A DNA stretch of 64,000 nucleotides, taken from RGZA01 sp041917755. GTDB taxonomy: Bacteria; Pseudomonadota; Alphaproteobacteria; UBA9219; RGZA01. The notes under the pieces are model-generated. The model made no database searches and was not told the origin of the DNA. It saw only the letters and a list, made by a program, of their open reading frames with translations. Below are positions 51,198 through 59,682 of this stretch, in pieces. Each line of letters opens with the position of its first letter. Position 1 is the stretch's first letter. The position numbers were made by a program, and so were the translations under genes. The DNA lies in contig JAYRWY010000004.1 in assembly GCA_041917755.1 (NCBI GenBank), positions 1 to 64,000 of the forward strand. The letters run 5' to 3'.

Positions 51198-52382
51198 GTG
51201 AACGCACCGAAACTCCCCGCTATCACACTACAAAAACGTCAAGAAAAGCGCATTTTATTTGGTCATCCATGGGTTTATTCCAATGAGGTGATGATGGATG
51301 CCTCTGCAAAAGCATTGCTGCCGGGCAGTCTCGTACGCGTATTGGCGGCCGACGGCCAGCTGTTAGGTATGGCGCATTTTAATCCGCATACCTTGATTGC
51401 CGCACGGATGCTCAACCGCTTTATAGAACCAGTTGAAACGGAGTTTTGGATAAAGCGCCTTTCACAGGCCCTCGCGATGCGTGAGCATCTATTTGATAAA
51501 CCTTATTATCGGTTGGTGCATGCCGAAGCAGATTTATGTCCCGGCTTGATTATTGATCGCTATGGCGATGTCGTGGTGATGCAAGCAAACACGGCAGGCA
51601 TGAATGCCGAGCGTGACAAGATTGTCGCCGCGTTGGACAGCTTGATAAAACCAAAAACGATTTTGCTGCGCGGAGATAACCCATCACGCGTGCTCGAACG
51701 CCTTCCAGAAGAAGTGGTCTTGCTCAAAGGCACGGCGCCCGATGGGTTGGATGTGTATGAAAATAATCTGACCTATTGTGCCGATATCATGGGCGGGCAA
51801 AAAACCGGATGGTTTTATGACCAGCGTGCCAATCGTGCCATGGTCGCAAAACTGGCCAAAAACCGCACTATGATTGATATGTACACGCATACGGGTGGGT
51901 TTGGACTTTGTGCCGCAAAGGCAGGCGCAAAAGAAGTACTATGCGTTGATCGCTCCGAACATTCATTGGCGCTTGCTCAAAAAGCAGCACAAAAACAAGG
52001 CCTGTCACAAGTGGCCTTCGAAAAAGAAGAAGTATTCGAATTTTGTGAAAAGCACGGCAAAAGCAAACGTTTTGAAGTCGTGGTTGCAGATCCTCCAGCA
52101 TTCGCCAAAAGCAAAAAAGATGTTGGCGCGGCCTCGCGCGGATACCGCAAACTTGCCAAGCATTGTGCTGATATGACCGAAAAAGGTGGATTCTTATTCA
52201 TTGCTTCATGCAGCCATGCCATTACCCGAGAACGATTTGATGAAGAAATTTTGCGTGGTATTTCCGATGCACGGCGAGGTGCACGAATTCTTGCCCGCAC
52301 CGGCGCAGATATGGATCACCCAACTCATCCCCAGCTTCCTGAAAGCGCTTACCTAAAAGGTATTCTGTGTTATGTGGATTAG
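51198..52382 (+). CDS. rlmI: 23S rRNA (cytosine-C5) methyltransferase RlmI-like
   Basis: SAM-dependent enzyme of 394 residues. An N-terminal PUA domain (QKRQEKRILFGHPWVYSNEV) leads to a Rossmann domain with GFGLCAAKAGAKEVLCVDRS as the SAM-binding motif, VVADPPAFAKSK as motif IV, and the reactive Cys of FIASCSHAI. The domain order matches RlmI, which forms m5C1962 in E. coli 23S rRNA. The start is GTG. Its last 11 bases overlap the EndoU toxin gene, which begins in another frame. Confidence 0.9.
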   Translation: MNAPKLPAITLQKRQEKRILFGHPWVYSNEVMMDASAKALLPGSLVRVLAADGQLLGMAHFNPHTLIAARMLNRFIEPVETEFWIKRLSQALAMREHLFDKPYYRLVHAEADLCPGLIIDRYGDVVVMQANTAGMNAERDKIVAALDSLIKPKTILLRGDNPSRVLERLPEEVVLLKGTAPDGLDVYENNLTYCADIMGGQKTGWFYDQRANRAMVAKLAKNRTMIDMYTHTGGFGLCAAKAGAKEVLCVDRSEHSLALAQKAAQKQGLSQVAFEKEEVFEFCEKHGKSKRFEVVVADPPAFAKSKKDVGAASRGYRKLAKHCADMTEKGGFLFIASCSHAITRERFDEEILRGISDARRGARILARTGADMDHPTHPQLPESAYLKGILCYVD

Positions 52383-52833
52383 GCACCGAAATAAGATTCT
52401 GTCATTCTTTCTGGCGGCGCTTGCGGCCATCATTGCCAGCCTGTTTCAAGGACAAGTGCCAGCTGGAAATAGTTCGCCAGCGCCTGCTGCGATTCAACAA
52501 TCCGCAACTACACAAGATGAAGCGAGCCTTGCCCCCTATACGGTAACTGAACGACGCCGCATCCATATTCTATATGGTGATGCTACCGGCGGCGGGCATA
52601 AAGCTGGTGCTGGTAAGCCCGGTAAGACTGAGTTCCCAGCAAGCTGGAGCGAAGAGAAAATTATTTCTACCATCACCAAAATCGCAAACGATAAAAACCT
52701 GCCCATACGGCAATCTGGCAAACGTTATTGGGTGCGAATGGGCGAGGAAGAAAACTTACAAATTCGCGTTGTGCTTGATAGAGAGCGCAGGGAAATTGTC
52801 ACTGGCTATCCGGTGCAAGAACGCAGGAATTAG
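52372..52833 (+). CDS. Secreted EndoU-domain nuclease, likely toxin
   Basis: Protein of 153 residues. A basic N-terminus (RHRNK) and a hydrophobic core (about 9-26) look like a signal peptide or signal anchor; residues 60-150 match the bacterial EndoU nuclease domain. Key elements are His65 in RRIHILYGD, His76 in TGGGHKAG, KPGKTEFPASW and TGYP at the end (Thr144, Tyr146). EndoU domains of CdiA and MafB toxins cleave RNA, often tRNA anticodon loops. There is no delivery domain, unlike those large toxins. The next gene encodes a MafI-like immunity protein. ATG overlaps the rlmI end by 11 bases. Confidence 0.8.
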   Translation: MWIRHRNKILSFFLAALAAIIASLFQGQVPAGNSSPAPAAIQQSATTQDEASLAPYTVTERRRIHILYGDATGGGHKAGAGKPGKTEFPASWSEEKIISTITKIANDKNLPIRQSGKRYWVRMGEEENLQIRVVLDRERREIVTGYPVQERRN

Positions 52834-52835
52834 TT

Positions 52836-53066
52836 ATGAAAACAAAGATTGAAAAACAGCTACGTGAACTTTTAAAGCGAGTTCGAAGTAAAGATGAGCC
52901 GTTCCCAAATATCACCGCAGATATTGAAGAATACCTGCAAGCTGAAGAGTGGGAATTGGCATTGGAATTGATACTGGATTGGGCCGAGGCAACCCATAAG
53001 CTGACAATAGCAAAAAAAGAAGCAGCCCTTATTCGCTCGGAAATGAAACGTTTAGCGGCTAAATAG
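52836..53066 (+). CDS. Putative MafI-like immunity protein
   Basis: Acidic/basic helical protein of 76 residues. FPNITADIEEYLQAEEWELA and LELILDWAEATHKL parallel the small MafI immunity proteins that bind EndoU toxins in neisserial maf loci (my recognition from memory of the family pattern). The gene starts two bases after the EndoU stop, with AGGA about six bases before the ATG and within the toxin tail, so immunity is coupled to toxin synthesis. Cytosolic, no signal peptide. Its 3' end overlaps the convergent methyltransferase gene by 15 bases. Confidence 0.65.
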   Translation: MKTKIEKQLRELLKRVRSKDEPFPNITADIEEYLQAEEWELALELILDWAEATHKLTIAKKEAALIRSEMKRLAAK

Positions 53067-54305
53067 GCCGATAAGCTCAATATGCTGTGACCATAAAAAT
53101 TGGTCAATCACATGGATATGGGTCAGTTTATATCCACCATCCGTTAATATCCGCGCATCACGCATGAAGGTCACCGGATTGCAGCTGACATAAGCGATAC
53201 GCAATACTTTTGAGCGGGCGATTTCAACGCATTGTTCTTTTGCTCCCGCGCGTGGGGGATCAAGGCAGATACCATCAATCGTTTTAAGCTCAATCGCCTT
53301 GTATGGTTCGCGGAATAGATTTCGCCGCTCTGTTTTAAATCCTTTTAGATTTTGCGTAGAGGCCTGTAATGCACCAATGGCCGCGCCATCTGCATCTGCG
53401 GACAGGATGGTTTTGTTCTTATCGTATAAATTCAGTGCAAACAGTCCGGTGCCACAAAATAAATCCGCAATATGTTTGGATGATTTAAAATAGGGGATGA
53501 TGGTTGCCAGCATATTGACTTCTGCTTCATCACTGGCTTGCATAAAGGCTGCCGGTGGGAGGATCACCTCATGTTTACCGTAATGCGCAATAAGTGGGGT
53601 TTGGCTCAATAAAACCTGGCACTCAGCGTTTTCATCAACTTTGGTATATAATTGGGCGATGTTATTTGTCGCCGCCCAACTGATTAGTTGCTGGGTTTGC
53701 GCTTGCGAAAATACCATCCCGCTAAGAACAATCTCAATTAGTCCATTCAATACCGTTGCATGAATGGATAGTTCTTGGCCGTTGGTTAGCAGTGTCATTA
53801 AAATTGCGCGAAGCGGTTCAATGAGTGCAGCCAGTTCTGGCCTGATTACATGACATGTACGGATCGAAATAATTTCATGGCTCTGGCGCATATGAAAGCC
53901 AAGTCTGATATCGGATGCGTCTTTTATTACAGTAAATGTAACTCGTCTGCGTGATGCGGGTGGCGTGACAAAAAGCGTTTCTGCCTTTATCGAATAATTG
54001 CTTTTCTCAAGTAAATGGTTGATGACACCAAGCTTCCATTCACGGGCGGCGGCATCATTCATGTGCTGTAATCGGCATCCTCCGCAAGTACCGAATGATG
54101 AGCAGGGCGGGCTTACGCGTGCAGAAGATGGTTTAAGTATTTCAACAAGTTCGCCGCTGGAGCGGTCTTTGCCATGTACAACATTTACTGTGATTTCCTC
54201 GCCCGGGAGTGCAAACGGGACATCAATCGGGCCATCGGCTGTTGTTGCAAGGCCATCTCCTTGGTTGCCAAGGCGTGAAATGATCACGCGTTGCGCACTG
54301 CTCAT
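53052..54305 (-). CDS. TrmA/RlmD-family RNA uracil-C5 methyltransferase
   Basis: SAM-dependent RNA methyltransferase of 417 residues. An N-terminal TRAM-like OB part (VIISRLGNQGDGLA, VPFALPGEEI) precedes the iron-sulfur cysteines of CSSFGTCGGC and the later TCHV, then the SAM domain with ADLFCGTGLFAL and the DPPRAG motif and the catalytic Cys in YVSCNP. The exact target base (23S m5U747/m5U1939 or tRNA m5U54) is not decided. It is the last gene of a two-gene operon behind the thioesterase, with ATGA overlap. Confidence 0.9.
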   Translation of the reverse strand: MSSAQRVIISRLGNQGDGLATTADGPIDVPFALPGEEITVNVVHGKDRSSGELVEILKPSSARVSPPCSSFGTCGGCRLQHMNDAAAREWKLGVINHLLEKSNYSIKAETLFVTPPASRRRVTFTVIKDASDIRLGFHMRQSHEIISIRTCHVIRPELAALIEPLRAILMTLLTNGQELSIHATVLNGLIEIVLSGMVFSQAQTQQLISWAATNNIAQLYTKVDENAECQVLLSQTPLIAHYGKHEVILPPAAFMQASDEAEVNMLATIIPYFKSSKHIADLFCGTGLFALNLYDKNKTILSADADGAAIGALQASTQNLKGFKTERRNLFREPYKAIELKTIDGICLDPPRAGAKEQCVEIARSKVLRIAYVSCNPVTFMRDARILTDGGYKLTHIHVIDQFLWSQHIELIGLFSR

Positions 54306-54730
54306 GATTTTTTCTCGATTGCAGCGCGAACTTTATCCGGGATGCGTTCGGGCCTGCGCGTTGAATTACCAATCCATACGGATACGGTTTCACCCAGTGC
54401 AATACAGCTGTCACCAAGAAAAATGCCGCCACATGATGTCATAGATGTTTCGCCCAGACGCAATAGACGTTGGCCGATACGAATACGGTTTGGGTAACGC
54501 AGTTCATTGAGAAACAGAATTGTATTTTTGGCGAGCACAAAATGAGCGTGCGTGGTCCAGCCTTTTGGATGAACTTCCTCCAACAATGCCATTCGGGCTG
54601 TTTCAAAATAAATCCCGATTACATTATTGTTAACATGGTTGTAGGCATCCAGATCATGAAACCGCACGGTTTCATCAATCCAGTGGTTATAAAAGCTTGC
54701 CTGCTCGCGTTCGGGGTGTTCATTTGCCAT
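54302..54730 (-). CDS. Acyl-CoA thioesterase, 4HBT hotdog family
   Basis: Hotdog-fold protein of 142 residues. The block VRFHDLDAYNHVNNNVIGIYFETAR is the 4HBT signature with the catalytic Asp in HDLDAYNHVNN, typical of 4-hydroxybenzoyl-CoA thioesterase relatives such as YbgC/FadM. The native acyl substrate is unknown. The gene overlaps the methyltransferase start by four bases. Confidence 0.88.
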   Translation of the reverse strand: MANEHPEREQASFYNHWIDETVRFHDLDAYNHVNNNVIGIYFETARMALLEEVHPKGWTTHAHFVLAKNTILFLNELRYPNRIRIGQRLLRLGETSMTSCGGIFLGDSCIALGETVSVWIGNSTRRPERIPDKVRAAIEKKS

Positions 54731-54831
54731 AAAAAGACCTGTTTTTATTGCCGTTTAGAGATTTCCCTATTCTTTTACGATGGCTTCGATTAGAAGAAAA
54801 CAAAATTAAACTTAATCCATAAGGACACATC

Positions 54832-55089
54832 ATGGTTGATACCCCCTCACAAAGCGCTGAAGCGCTTTTTGAAAAAGCGTTAGAAGTAGCCGACAAGCAT
54901 CTGAGCGCTGCTGCTGCAGAAGCTGGCCCACTTGCTGACTATGTGGTTGTAGCCATGATTGAAACAGCCGTGAACCGCGCTGTGGATGTTGCAGGCCATG
55001 CGGATATCGTAGATATGCTGCGCGATCTTGCTACCCAGATCGAAACCGATATGGATGATGAAGACGAGCTCGACGAAGACGACGCTTAG
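54832..55089 (+). CDS. Small acidic protein of unknown function
   Basis: Protein of 85 residues, helical and very acidic at the end (DMDDEDELDEDDA). The middle reads DYVVVAMIETAVNRAVDVAGH. No domain, no signal peptide. AAGGACACATC precedes the ATG at 54832 (AAGGA eight bases upstream). It is 30 bases upstream of the TrmH-family methyltransferase and probably shares its transcript. Function unknown. Confidence 0.7.
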   Translation: MVDTPSQSAEALFEKALEVADKHLSAAAAEAGPLADYVVVAMIETAVNRAVDVAGHADIVDMLRDLATQIETDMDDEDELDEDDA

Positions 55090-55119
55090 TTTTTTTACCT
55101 CGATCCAAGCACGGTTTAC

Positions 55120-55608
55120 ATGGATGCTCGCGGATATTTTTCTGTAGGCGTTGAAGGGATTAGTAAATCCTTTAACCTCGGCAATTTGATGCGCACCGCG
55201 CATGCCTTTGGCGCGAGCTCCTTTTTTACCATCAATGACTCGGTTGTGATGAGTGATGTTCGTGGCACTGATACCAGTGACTCGTCCCTTCATCTCCCAT
55301 TCTACCGCTATCCAACAGTGGCTGACCTGGTGCTACCAAAGGATTGTACCTTGGTGGGCGTGGAATTGCTGGATGATGCGGTGAATTTACCCAGTTTCCG
55401 CCATCCATTGCGTGCGGCCTATGTGCTCGGCCCTGAAATGGGTTCCTTATCACCTGAACTCATTAAACGCTGTGAATTCACGGTGAAAATCCCTGCTAAA
55501 TTCTGCGTAAATGTGGGCGTGGCCGGTGCATTGGTCATGTATGACCGCATGGTCAGTCTAGGCCGCTATGCCGAGCGCCCTGTAGGCTCCAGCGCGCATA
55601 TCAAATAG
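55120..55608 (+). CDS. TrmH/SpoU-family RNA ribose methyltransferase
   Basis: SPOUT-fold enzyme of 162 residues that 2'-O-methylates tRNA or rRNA. The N-terminal GVEGISKSFNLGNLMRTAHAFG holds the conserved Asn-x-Gly-x-x-x-Arg motif, and the C-terminal knot reads AYVLGPEMGSLSPELIKRC and KIPAKFCVNVGVAGALVMYDR, with the Asn-Val of motif 3. It lacks the TrmL-type length, being compact without an RNA-binding extension; target unknown. Confidence 0.88.
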   Translation: MDARGYFSVGVEGISKSFNLGNLMRTAHAFGASSFFTINDSVVMSDVRGTDTSDSSLHLPFYRYPTVADLVLPKDCTLVGVELLDDAVNLPSFRHPLRAAYVLGPEMGSLSPELIKRCEFTVKIPAKFCVNVGVAGALVMYDRMVSLGRYAERPVGSSAHIK

Positions 55609-55615
55609 CGTGTAA

Positions 55616-56275
55616 TTATTTTTTATCGCCAAAAATCCAAGACAGTAAGCATTGCAGCCAGTTTGGTTTATCGCTTTTTGCCGGCGTGATCACCAGACAA
55701 ATGGTTTCTCCGCTGGTCAATCCATTCATCACATTTGATTTGATGATATCACCGCGATGATAATGAACTTTGTCGGTTTCAATCATTCCATCCAAAATCA
55801 TAATGACTGCCTGTTTGCCAAAGCTAACCTGCGCGACATTTTGATGATGATTGATTTTATAAATTTGTGTTTGTGATGCGATATTTTCTGGAATAGCCCA
55901 CCAGCGATATCCATTGGAAGATTCCCATCGAATGCGTTCACCCGTTGCGCCTGCAACCGTCTGTAATGGTTCGGGGTAGCGATAGGCCTGCGGCGAAGTA
56001 ATAGGAATGGTCACGTCAATGCAGGCAATGGGGCCAGATTCATCAATTTTGGTCAGTAAATTTTGCAAGCAGCTTACATCGAGCTGTTCAGGCGGCAGGT
56101 TTTCAAGGCCTAATCCTGCTTCGGATTCATAGGTTTGCAATTCCTGACGACATTGCGGACAGAATGTTAAATGGGTTGCAACAAACATATGCATAGCAGG
56201 GCTTAGCGTACCGGCCGCATATCGCAGTAATGTATTGCAGCATGGATGATGTTTGGGGCGTGGCTGGGCTGTCAT
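55616..56275 (-). CDS. ChrR-family anti-sigma factor
   Basis: Zinc-binding anti-sigma factor of 219 residues. The N-terminal zinc site is His10, His35, Cys39 and Cys42 (HLTFCPQC), matching the H-H-C-C set of ChrR, and the C-terminal cupin (about 100-200) includes VHYHRGDII. In relatives ChrR holds the ECF sigma factor inactive and releases it on singlet oxygen or organic hydroperoxide. The sigma factor gene is directly upstream with one base between stop and start. The signal in this organism is inferred. Confidence 0.85.
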   Translation of the reverse strand: MTAQPRPKHHPCCNTLLRYAAGTLSPAMHMFVATHLTFCPQCRQELQTYESEAGLGLENLPPEQLDVSCLQNLLTKIDESGPIACIDVTIPITSPQAYRYPEPLQTVAGATGERIRWESSNGYRWWAIPENIASQTQIYKINHHQNVAQVSFGKQAVIMILDGMIETDKVHYHRGDIIKSNVMNGLTSGETICLVITPAKSDKPNWLQCLLSWIFGDKK

Positions 56276-56276
56276 G

Positions 56277-56855
56277 TCAGTCTCTCTTTATTTTATTGCG
56301 TAGATGGTCAAGCGCAAGGCGCAGGCGGGATTTAACTGTACCCAGTGGAATTTTTCGTGCTTCCGCAATCATGCGTTGGGAACGTTCGTGGTAATAGGTT
56401 TCTTCAATTATTGCGCGTTGCTCATCGGATAATTCTGCAACCGCGCTGCGCAACGTATCGCTATCTTGTTCGCTGTCTAATGCTTGGCTTTGGTCGTAGC
56501 TGCCTTCGGGTAATAATGCGGGGTCGCTAAAATCAACAAGATTATTTTTTTGGGCGCGCCATACATCAATCAAACGATTACGGGCGATGGTATATATCCA
56601 TGTGCTCGGGCGGGCCTTGGCGGCATCAAACTGTGCGGCTCGGTTCCATACCTGAAGCATCACTTCTTGGGTGATGTCATCAGCCTGCGATCCGTCCACG
56701 CCTTGGCGGCGCAGATACGCTTTAACTCTTGGGGCATAATAGTTAAAGAGGGACACGAACGCAGTTTTATCCCGCTGCGTGGCAATTTTGCCAAGCCATA
56801 AACTAGCGTCATCAAGCGGTTCTACGCCGCGTGGGGAAAGTGTGGTCGCGTCCAT
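56277..56855 (-). CDS. ECF sigma factor (RpoE/ECF11-like)
   Basis: Sigma-70 family factor of 192 residues with region 2 (QADDITQEVMLQVWNRAAQF, STWIYTIARNRLIDVWRA) and region 4 (LSDEQRAIIEETYY, IPLGTVKSRLRLALDHLR); regions 1 and 3 are missing, as in all ECF factors. The pairing with ChrR places it in the ECF11 group, which in Rhodobacter controls the singlet-oxygen response. Its promoter would lie in the 60 bp space shared with the divergent IalB-like gene; no clear TGATCC-type box was seen there. Confidence 0.88.
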   Translation of the reverse strand: MDATTLSPRGVEPLDDASLWLGKIATQRDKTAFVSLFNYYAPRVKAYLRRQGVDGSQADDITQEVMLQVWNRAAQFDAAKARPSTWIYTIARNRLIDVWRAQKNNLVDFSDPALLPEGSYDQSQALDSEQDSDTLRSAVAELSDEQRAIIEETYYHERSQRMIAEARKIPLGTVKSRLRLALDHLRNKIKRD

Positions 56856-56915
56856 CGTTAATAAACTAGGGTGTTGTTCATAATTTTTCCACTTTTTTGA
56901 TTTAAGTCTTTACGA

Positions 56916-57527
56916 ATGCTGTCACGCACCGCACTTCCAGTCTTATGTATCATTTTAATAGTTATGCTGATGCCCCCTGAAACGGCGCATGCGGCCGGGG
57001 ATGCGTCACCCAAAAAAATCGGATCTTTCGCAGGATGGGAAGCATACCAGACCAAGCAAGGAAGCCATCCAACCTGTTACATGATTTTGCGCCCAGCAAG
57101 CATGGATACAAAAATGCCCGTCTCGACAAAGGTAAAGGCAAAGTCGATTGCAGCAACAAAAGACAAGAAGAAACCAGAGCAATGCTTGCCGCCACCCAAA
57201 CGCAGCAATGTGTATGTGATGGTAACTTTCCGTCCCGAGGAAAGTATGAACCCGGTTGTGAGCTATAGCGCCGGCTATAATTTCAAACAGAATTCTGAAG
57301 TGCTGTTTGCTGCGGGTGATAAGTCATTCAACTTGTTCACCGACAAAGGGCAGGCATGGGCACGAAGTGGCGCAATGGATATTGCGTTAACAAATGCATT
57401 GCGCAAGGCAAAGCGCCTGACAATTCAAGGTAGTTCCAGTGAAGGTGCCAAAAGCACCGATGTTTTTAACCCTGATGGCGCCGAGAAAGCATATAAGGCT
57501 GTTGTAAAAGCGTGTGGCATCACGTAA
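56916..57527 (+). CDS. IalB-like invasion-associated-locus protein
   Basis: Exported protein of 203 residues: signal peptide (hydrophobic 8-22, cut after AHA), then an IalB-type core with W in FAGWEAYQTKQG, SHPTCYMILRP and RSNVYVMVTFRP, further cysteines in EQCLPP and the C-terminal VKACGIT (possible disulfides). The family is widespread in alphaproteobacteria and was named for Bartonella invasion, but its biochemical role is unknown. Divergent from the ECF sigma gene; no direct evidence that the sigma factor controls it. Confidence 0.8.
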   Translation: MLSRTALPVLCIILIVMLMPPETAHAAGDASPKKIGSFAGWEAYQTKQGSHPTCYMILRPASMDTKMPVSTKVKAKSIAATKDKKKPEQCLPPPKRSNVYVMVTFRPEESMNPVVSYSAGYNFKQNSEVLFAAGDKSFNLFTDKGQAWARSGAMDIALTNALRKAKRLTIQGSSSEGAKSTDVFNPDGAEKAYKAVVKACGIT

Positions 57528-57564
57528 TTTTAGAATATCTTGAATTTATATTTTTATTATTTTT

Positions 57565-58035
57565 ATGCCACGACATTCCAAAGCTATCCGCGATATCTGT
57601 GCACCGAACAGTCCGCTTATCAATATTGTTGATTTGCTGGAGGCAATGCACATCAAAACCTTGAGCGAATTATCCGGGCGTACTGGTGTTTCCGTCTCAC
57701 TCGCGGCAGATTTTTTCAAAGGCCATGTGTTTCACAATAACAATCCCTGCCATGTTGTGACCTCATCTGCCAAACGTATCGCCGCATTGTTATTTCCTGA
57801 TACCCCAAACCCACAGGATAAGTTGGCAAGAATTGTTAATGGATTGGAACAATGTGTTGTGACGAAACCTGCCAATACCCCGCCATCAACTCCATCTGCT
57901 GCAAACAACAAATATGCAAGGCTAAACGTAGGTAGCGGCGTTACCACCGGCTATCAGCCTGAGCCAGGAAGGCCTTATTTGGTGCGACATGCCGATGGAA
58001 AATGGGAGCTTTTAATAGCTCCTAAAAACCTCTAA
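57565..58035 (+). CDS. Hypothetical protein, possible N-terminal DNA-binding region
   Basis: Protein of 156 residues. The N-terminal region (about 20-55: IVDLLEAMHIKTLSELSGRTG and SVSLAADFFKG) has the look of a helix-turn-helix, although the turn is not classical. The remainder is a Pro/Thr/Ala-rich linker and a short beta-rich end (ARLNVGSGVTTGYQPEPG). I do not recognise the family. No good ribosome binding site precedes the ATG. It ends 10 bases before rlmN and is likely co-transcribed with it. Confidence 0.5.
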   Translation: MPRHSKAIRDICAPNSPLINIVDLLEAMHIKTLSELSGRTGVSVSLAADFFKGHVFHNNNPCHVVTSSAKRIAALLFPDTPNPQDKLARIVNGLEQCVVTKPANTPPSTPSAANNKYARLNVGSGVTTGYQPEPGRPYLVRHADGKWELLIAPKNL

Positions 58036-58045
58036 AACCCTCACT

Positions 58046-59179
58046 ATGAAAACCACCAAACAACCCCTTATTGGCCTGTCACGCGAAGAATTGCAGGCGC
58101 TTGTTGCGCCTTTGGGCGTGGAGCCATTTCGTGCCAAACAACTTTGGCACTGGATGTATGTGCGCGGCGTAACGGATTTTGCGGCGATGACCACGTTTTC
58201 AAAATCATTACGTGAAGAATTGGCAAATCACTTTGTTGTGCAGCGCCCGGCGGTAACCGAGGCACAAAAATCGGTGGATGGTACCCAGAAATGGCTGCTG
58301 TCCATGAACGATAATCAAAAGGTAGAGATGGTGCATATTCCATCTGTCACTCGTGATATTGGCGCGTTGTGTATTTCCAGCCAGGTTGGTTGCACACTGA
58401 CATGCCGTTTCTGTCATACCGGAACGCAGCGTTTAGTCCGCAATCTGGAAGCTAGTGAAATTGTCGGTCAAGTGATGCTTGCACGTGATCAAGTTGGTGA
58501 TTGGACGGCACAAAGCCAGGACCGCGTCATTAATAATATCGTGCTAATGGGCATGGGTGAGCCACTTTATAACTACGAGAACGTAGCTAAAGCCGTAAAG
58601 ATGTTGACCGATCCCGATGGTATTTCGATTTCCAAACGTCGTATCACGCTTTCAACCTCGGGCGTGGTCCCAATGATGCAGCGTTGTGGCGAGGAGCTAG
58701 GTGTGAATTTGGCCATCAGCTTGCATGCCACCAATGACGAATTGCGCAATCACATCATGCCACTAAACCGTAAGTATCCTATCAAGGAATTGATGGAAGC
58801 ATGCCGTAACTACCCCGGACTCAGCAATTCACGCCGCATAACATTTGAATATGTGATGCTGAAAGGTGTGAATGATACGCTGGCAGATGCTAAGGCTTTG
58901 GTAAAATTGTTGGCGGGTATTCCGGCCAAAGTTAATCTTATTCCGTTTAATGCATGGCCAGGTTCGGCATTTGAATGCAGCGATGATAATGTGATTGAAG
59001 CCTTTGGTGATTATTTGAACAATGCCGGCTATGTCAGCCCCATTCGCCGCCCACGTGGCCGTGACATTCTGGCAGCCTGTGGTCAGCTCAAATCTGCTTC
59101 CATGAAATTAAGCGTGACAGAACGCGCAGCGATAGCAGAATTGCAGCGCGAAAAAGATTTGGCGCAAGGTTTGGTATAG
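58046..59179 (+). CDS. rlmN: 23S rRNA/tRNA adenine-C2 methyltransferase RlmN
   Basis: Radical-SAM enzyme of 377 residues that forms m2A2503 in 23S rRNA and m2A37 in tRNA. The 4Fe-4S ligands are CTLTCRFC; SAM and substrate residues are in MGMGEPLYNYENVAKAV, LSTSGVVPMM and VNLAISLHATND; a second catalytic Cys is expected near the C-terminal RGRDILAACGQL. The N-terminal RNA-binding part (EELQALVAPLGVEPFRAKQL) is standard. Confidence 0.96.
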   Translation: MKTTKQPLIGLSREELQALVAPLGVEPFRAKQLWHWMYVRGVTDFAAMTTFSKSLREELANHFVVQRPAVTEAQKSVDGTQKWLLSMNDNQKVEMVHIPSVTRDIGALCISSQVGCTLTCRFCHTGTQRLVRNLEASEIVGQVMLARDQVGDWTAQSQDRVINNIVLMGMGEPLYNYENVAKAVKMLTDPDGISISKRRITLSTSGVVPMMQRCGEELGVNLAISLHATNDELRNHIMPLNRKYPIKELMEACRNYPGLSNSRRITFEYVMLKGVNDTLADAKALVKLLAGIPAKVNLIPFNAWPGSAFECSDDNVIEAFGDYLNNAGYVSPIRRPRGRDILAACGQLKSASMKLSVTERAAIAELQREKDLAQGLV

Positions 59180-59182
59180 CGC

Positions 59183-59416
59183 ATGAACCATCCGGCAATC
59201 CCAACTTTGTTGCTGTGTCTCTTATCGCTTTATCCGCTGATCAAGATTTATAAACGGGTGGGGCTTTCACCGTTTTATGCGTTGCTGATTTTTGCATCCA
59301 TGGTGGTGCCGTTCTCGGGTTTTATGTTGGTGGCCTTTCCATTGGCAACGCGCCCATGGCCCAATTTTCCAAAGGCTGAACCAAAGCCCAAGCCGATTAA
59401 GCTGGAGATTAAATAA
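59183..59416 (+). CDS. Small membrane protein, first of three
   Basis: Protein of 77 residues with two hydrophobic helices (about 4-18 and 26-51), a basic loop (KIYKRVG) between them and a proline/lysine-rich tail (FPKAEPKPKPIK). The last base of its stop is the first base of the next ATG, so the two are tightly coupled (TAATG). The next protein has a similar layout and a related G-x-x-P-x-W/Y-A-L-L sequence, suggesting a local duplication. No family recognised. Confidence 0.55.
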   Translation: MNHPAIPTLLLCLLSLYPLIKIYKRVGLSPFYALLIFASMVVPFSGFMLVAFPLATRPWPNFPKAEPKPKPIKLEIK

Positions 59417-59673
59417 TGGAACAGCTTATCCCCATCCTTGATGCGTTTTATGCCCCGCAGGCATGGTTTTTAAGCCAATCACGCTATGTTTCACTGACGA
59501 TTATCGGATTGATGATTGCCGGGGCTTTAACCCTTTCAGGCTTTATCTTGGCGCGTATGGGCTATAAGCCCCTCTGGGCATTAGTGCTCTTGCCACCCAC
59601 GGTAAATGTAATAGGATTGTGGGTATTAGCCCTTACTCAATTCCCGCGCGAAAAATCTTCAAACAAACCATAG
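59416..59673 (+). CDS. Small membrane protein, second of three
   Basis: Protein of 85 residues with two helices (about 28-50 and 55-77). ARMGYKPLWALVLLPPTVNVIGLW resembles the KRVGLSPFYALLIFASMVVPFSG part of its neighbour. Coupled by TAATG to the previous gene. The positive residues favour loops facing the cytosol. Function is unknown. Confidence 0.55.
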   Translation: MEQLIPILDAFYAPQAWFLSQSRYVSLTIIGLMIAGALTLSGFILARMGYKPLWALVLLPPTVNVIGLWVLALTQFPREKSSNKP

Positions 59674-59682
59674 GAGACGGCC

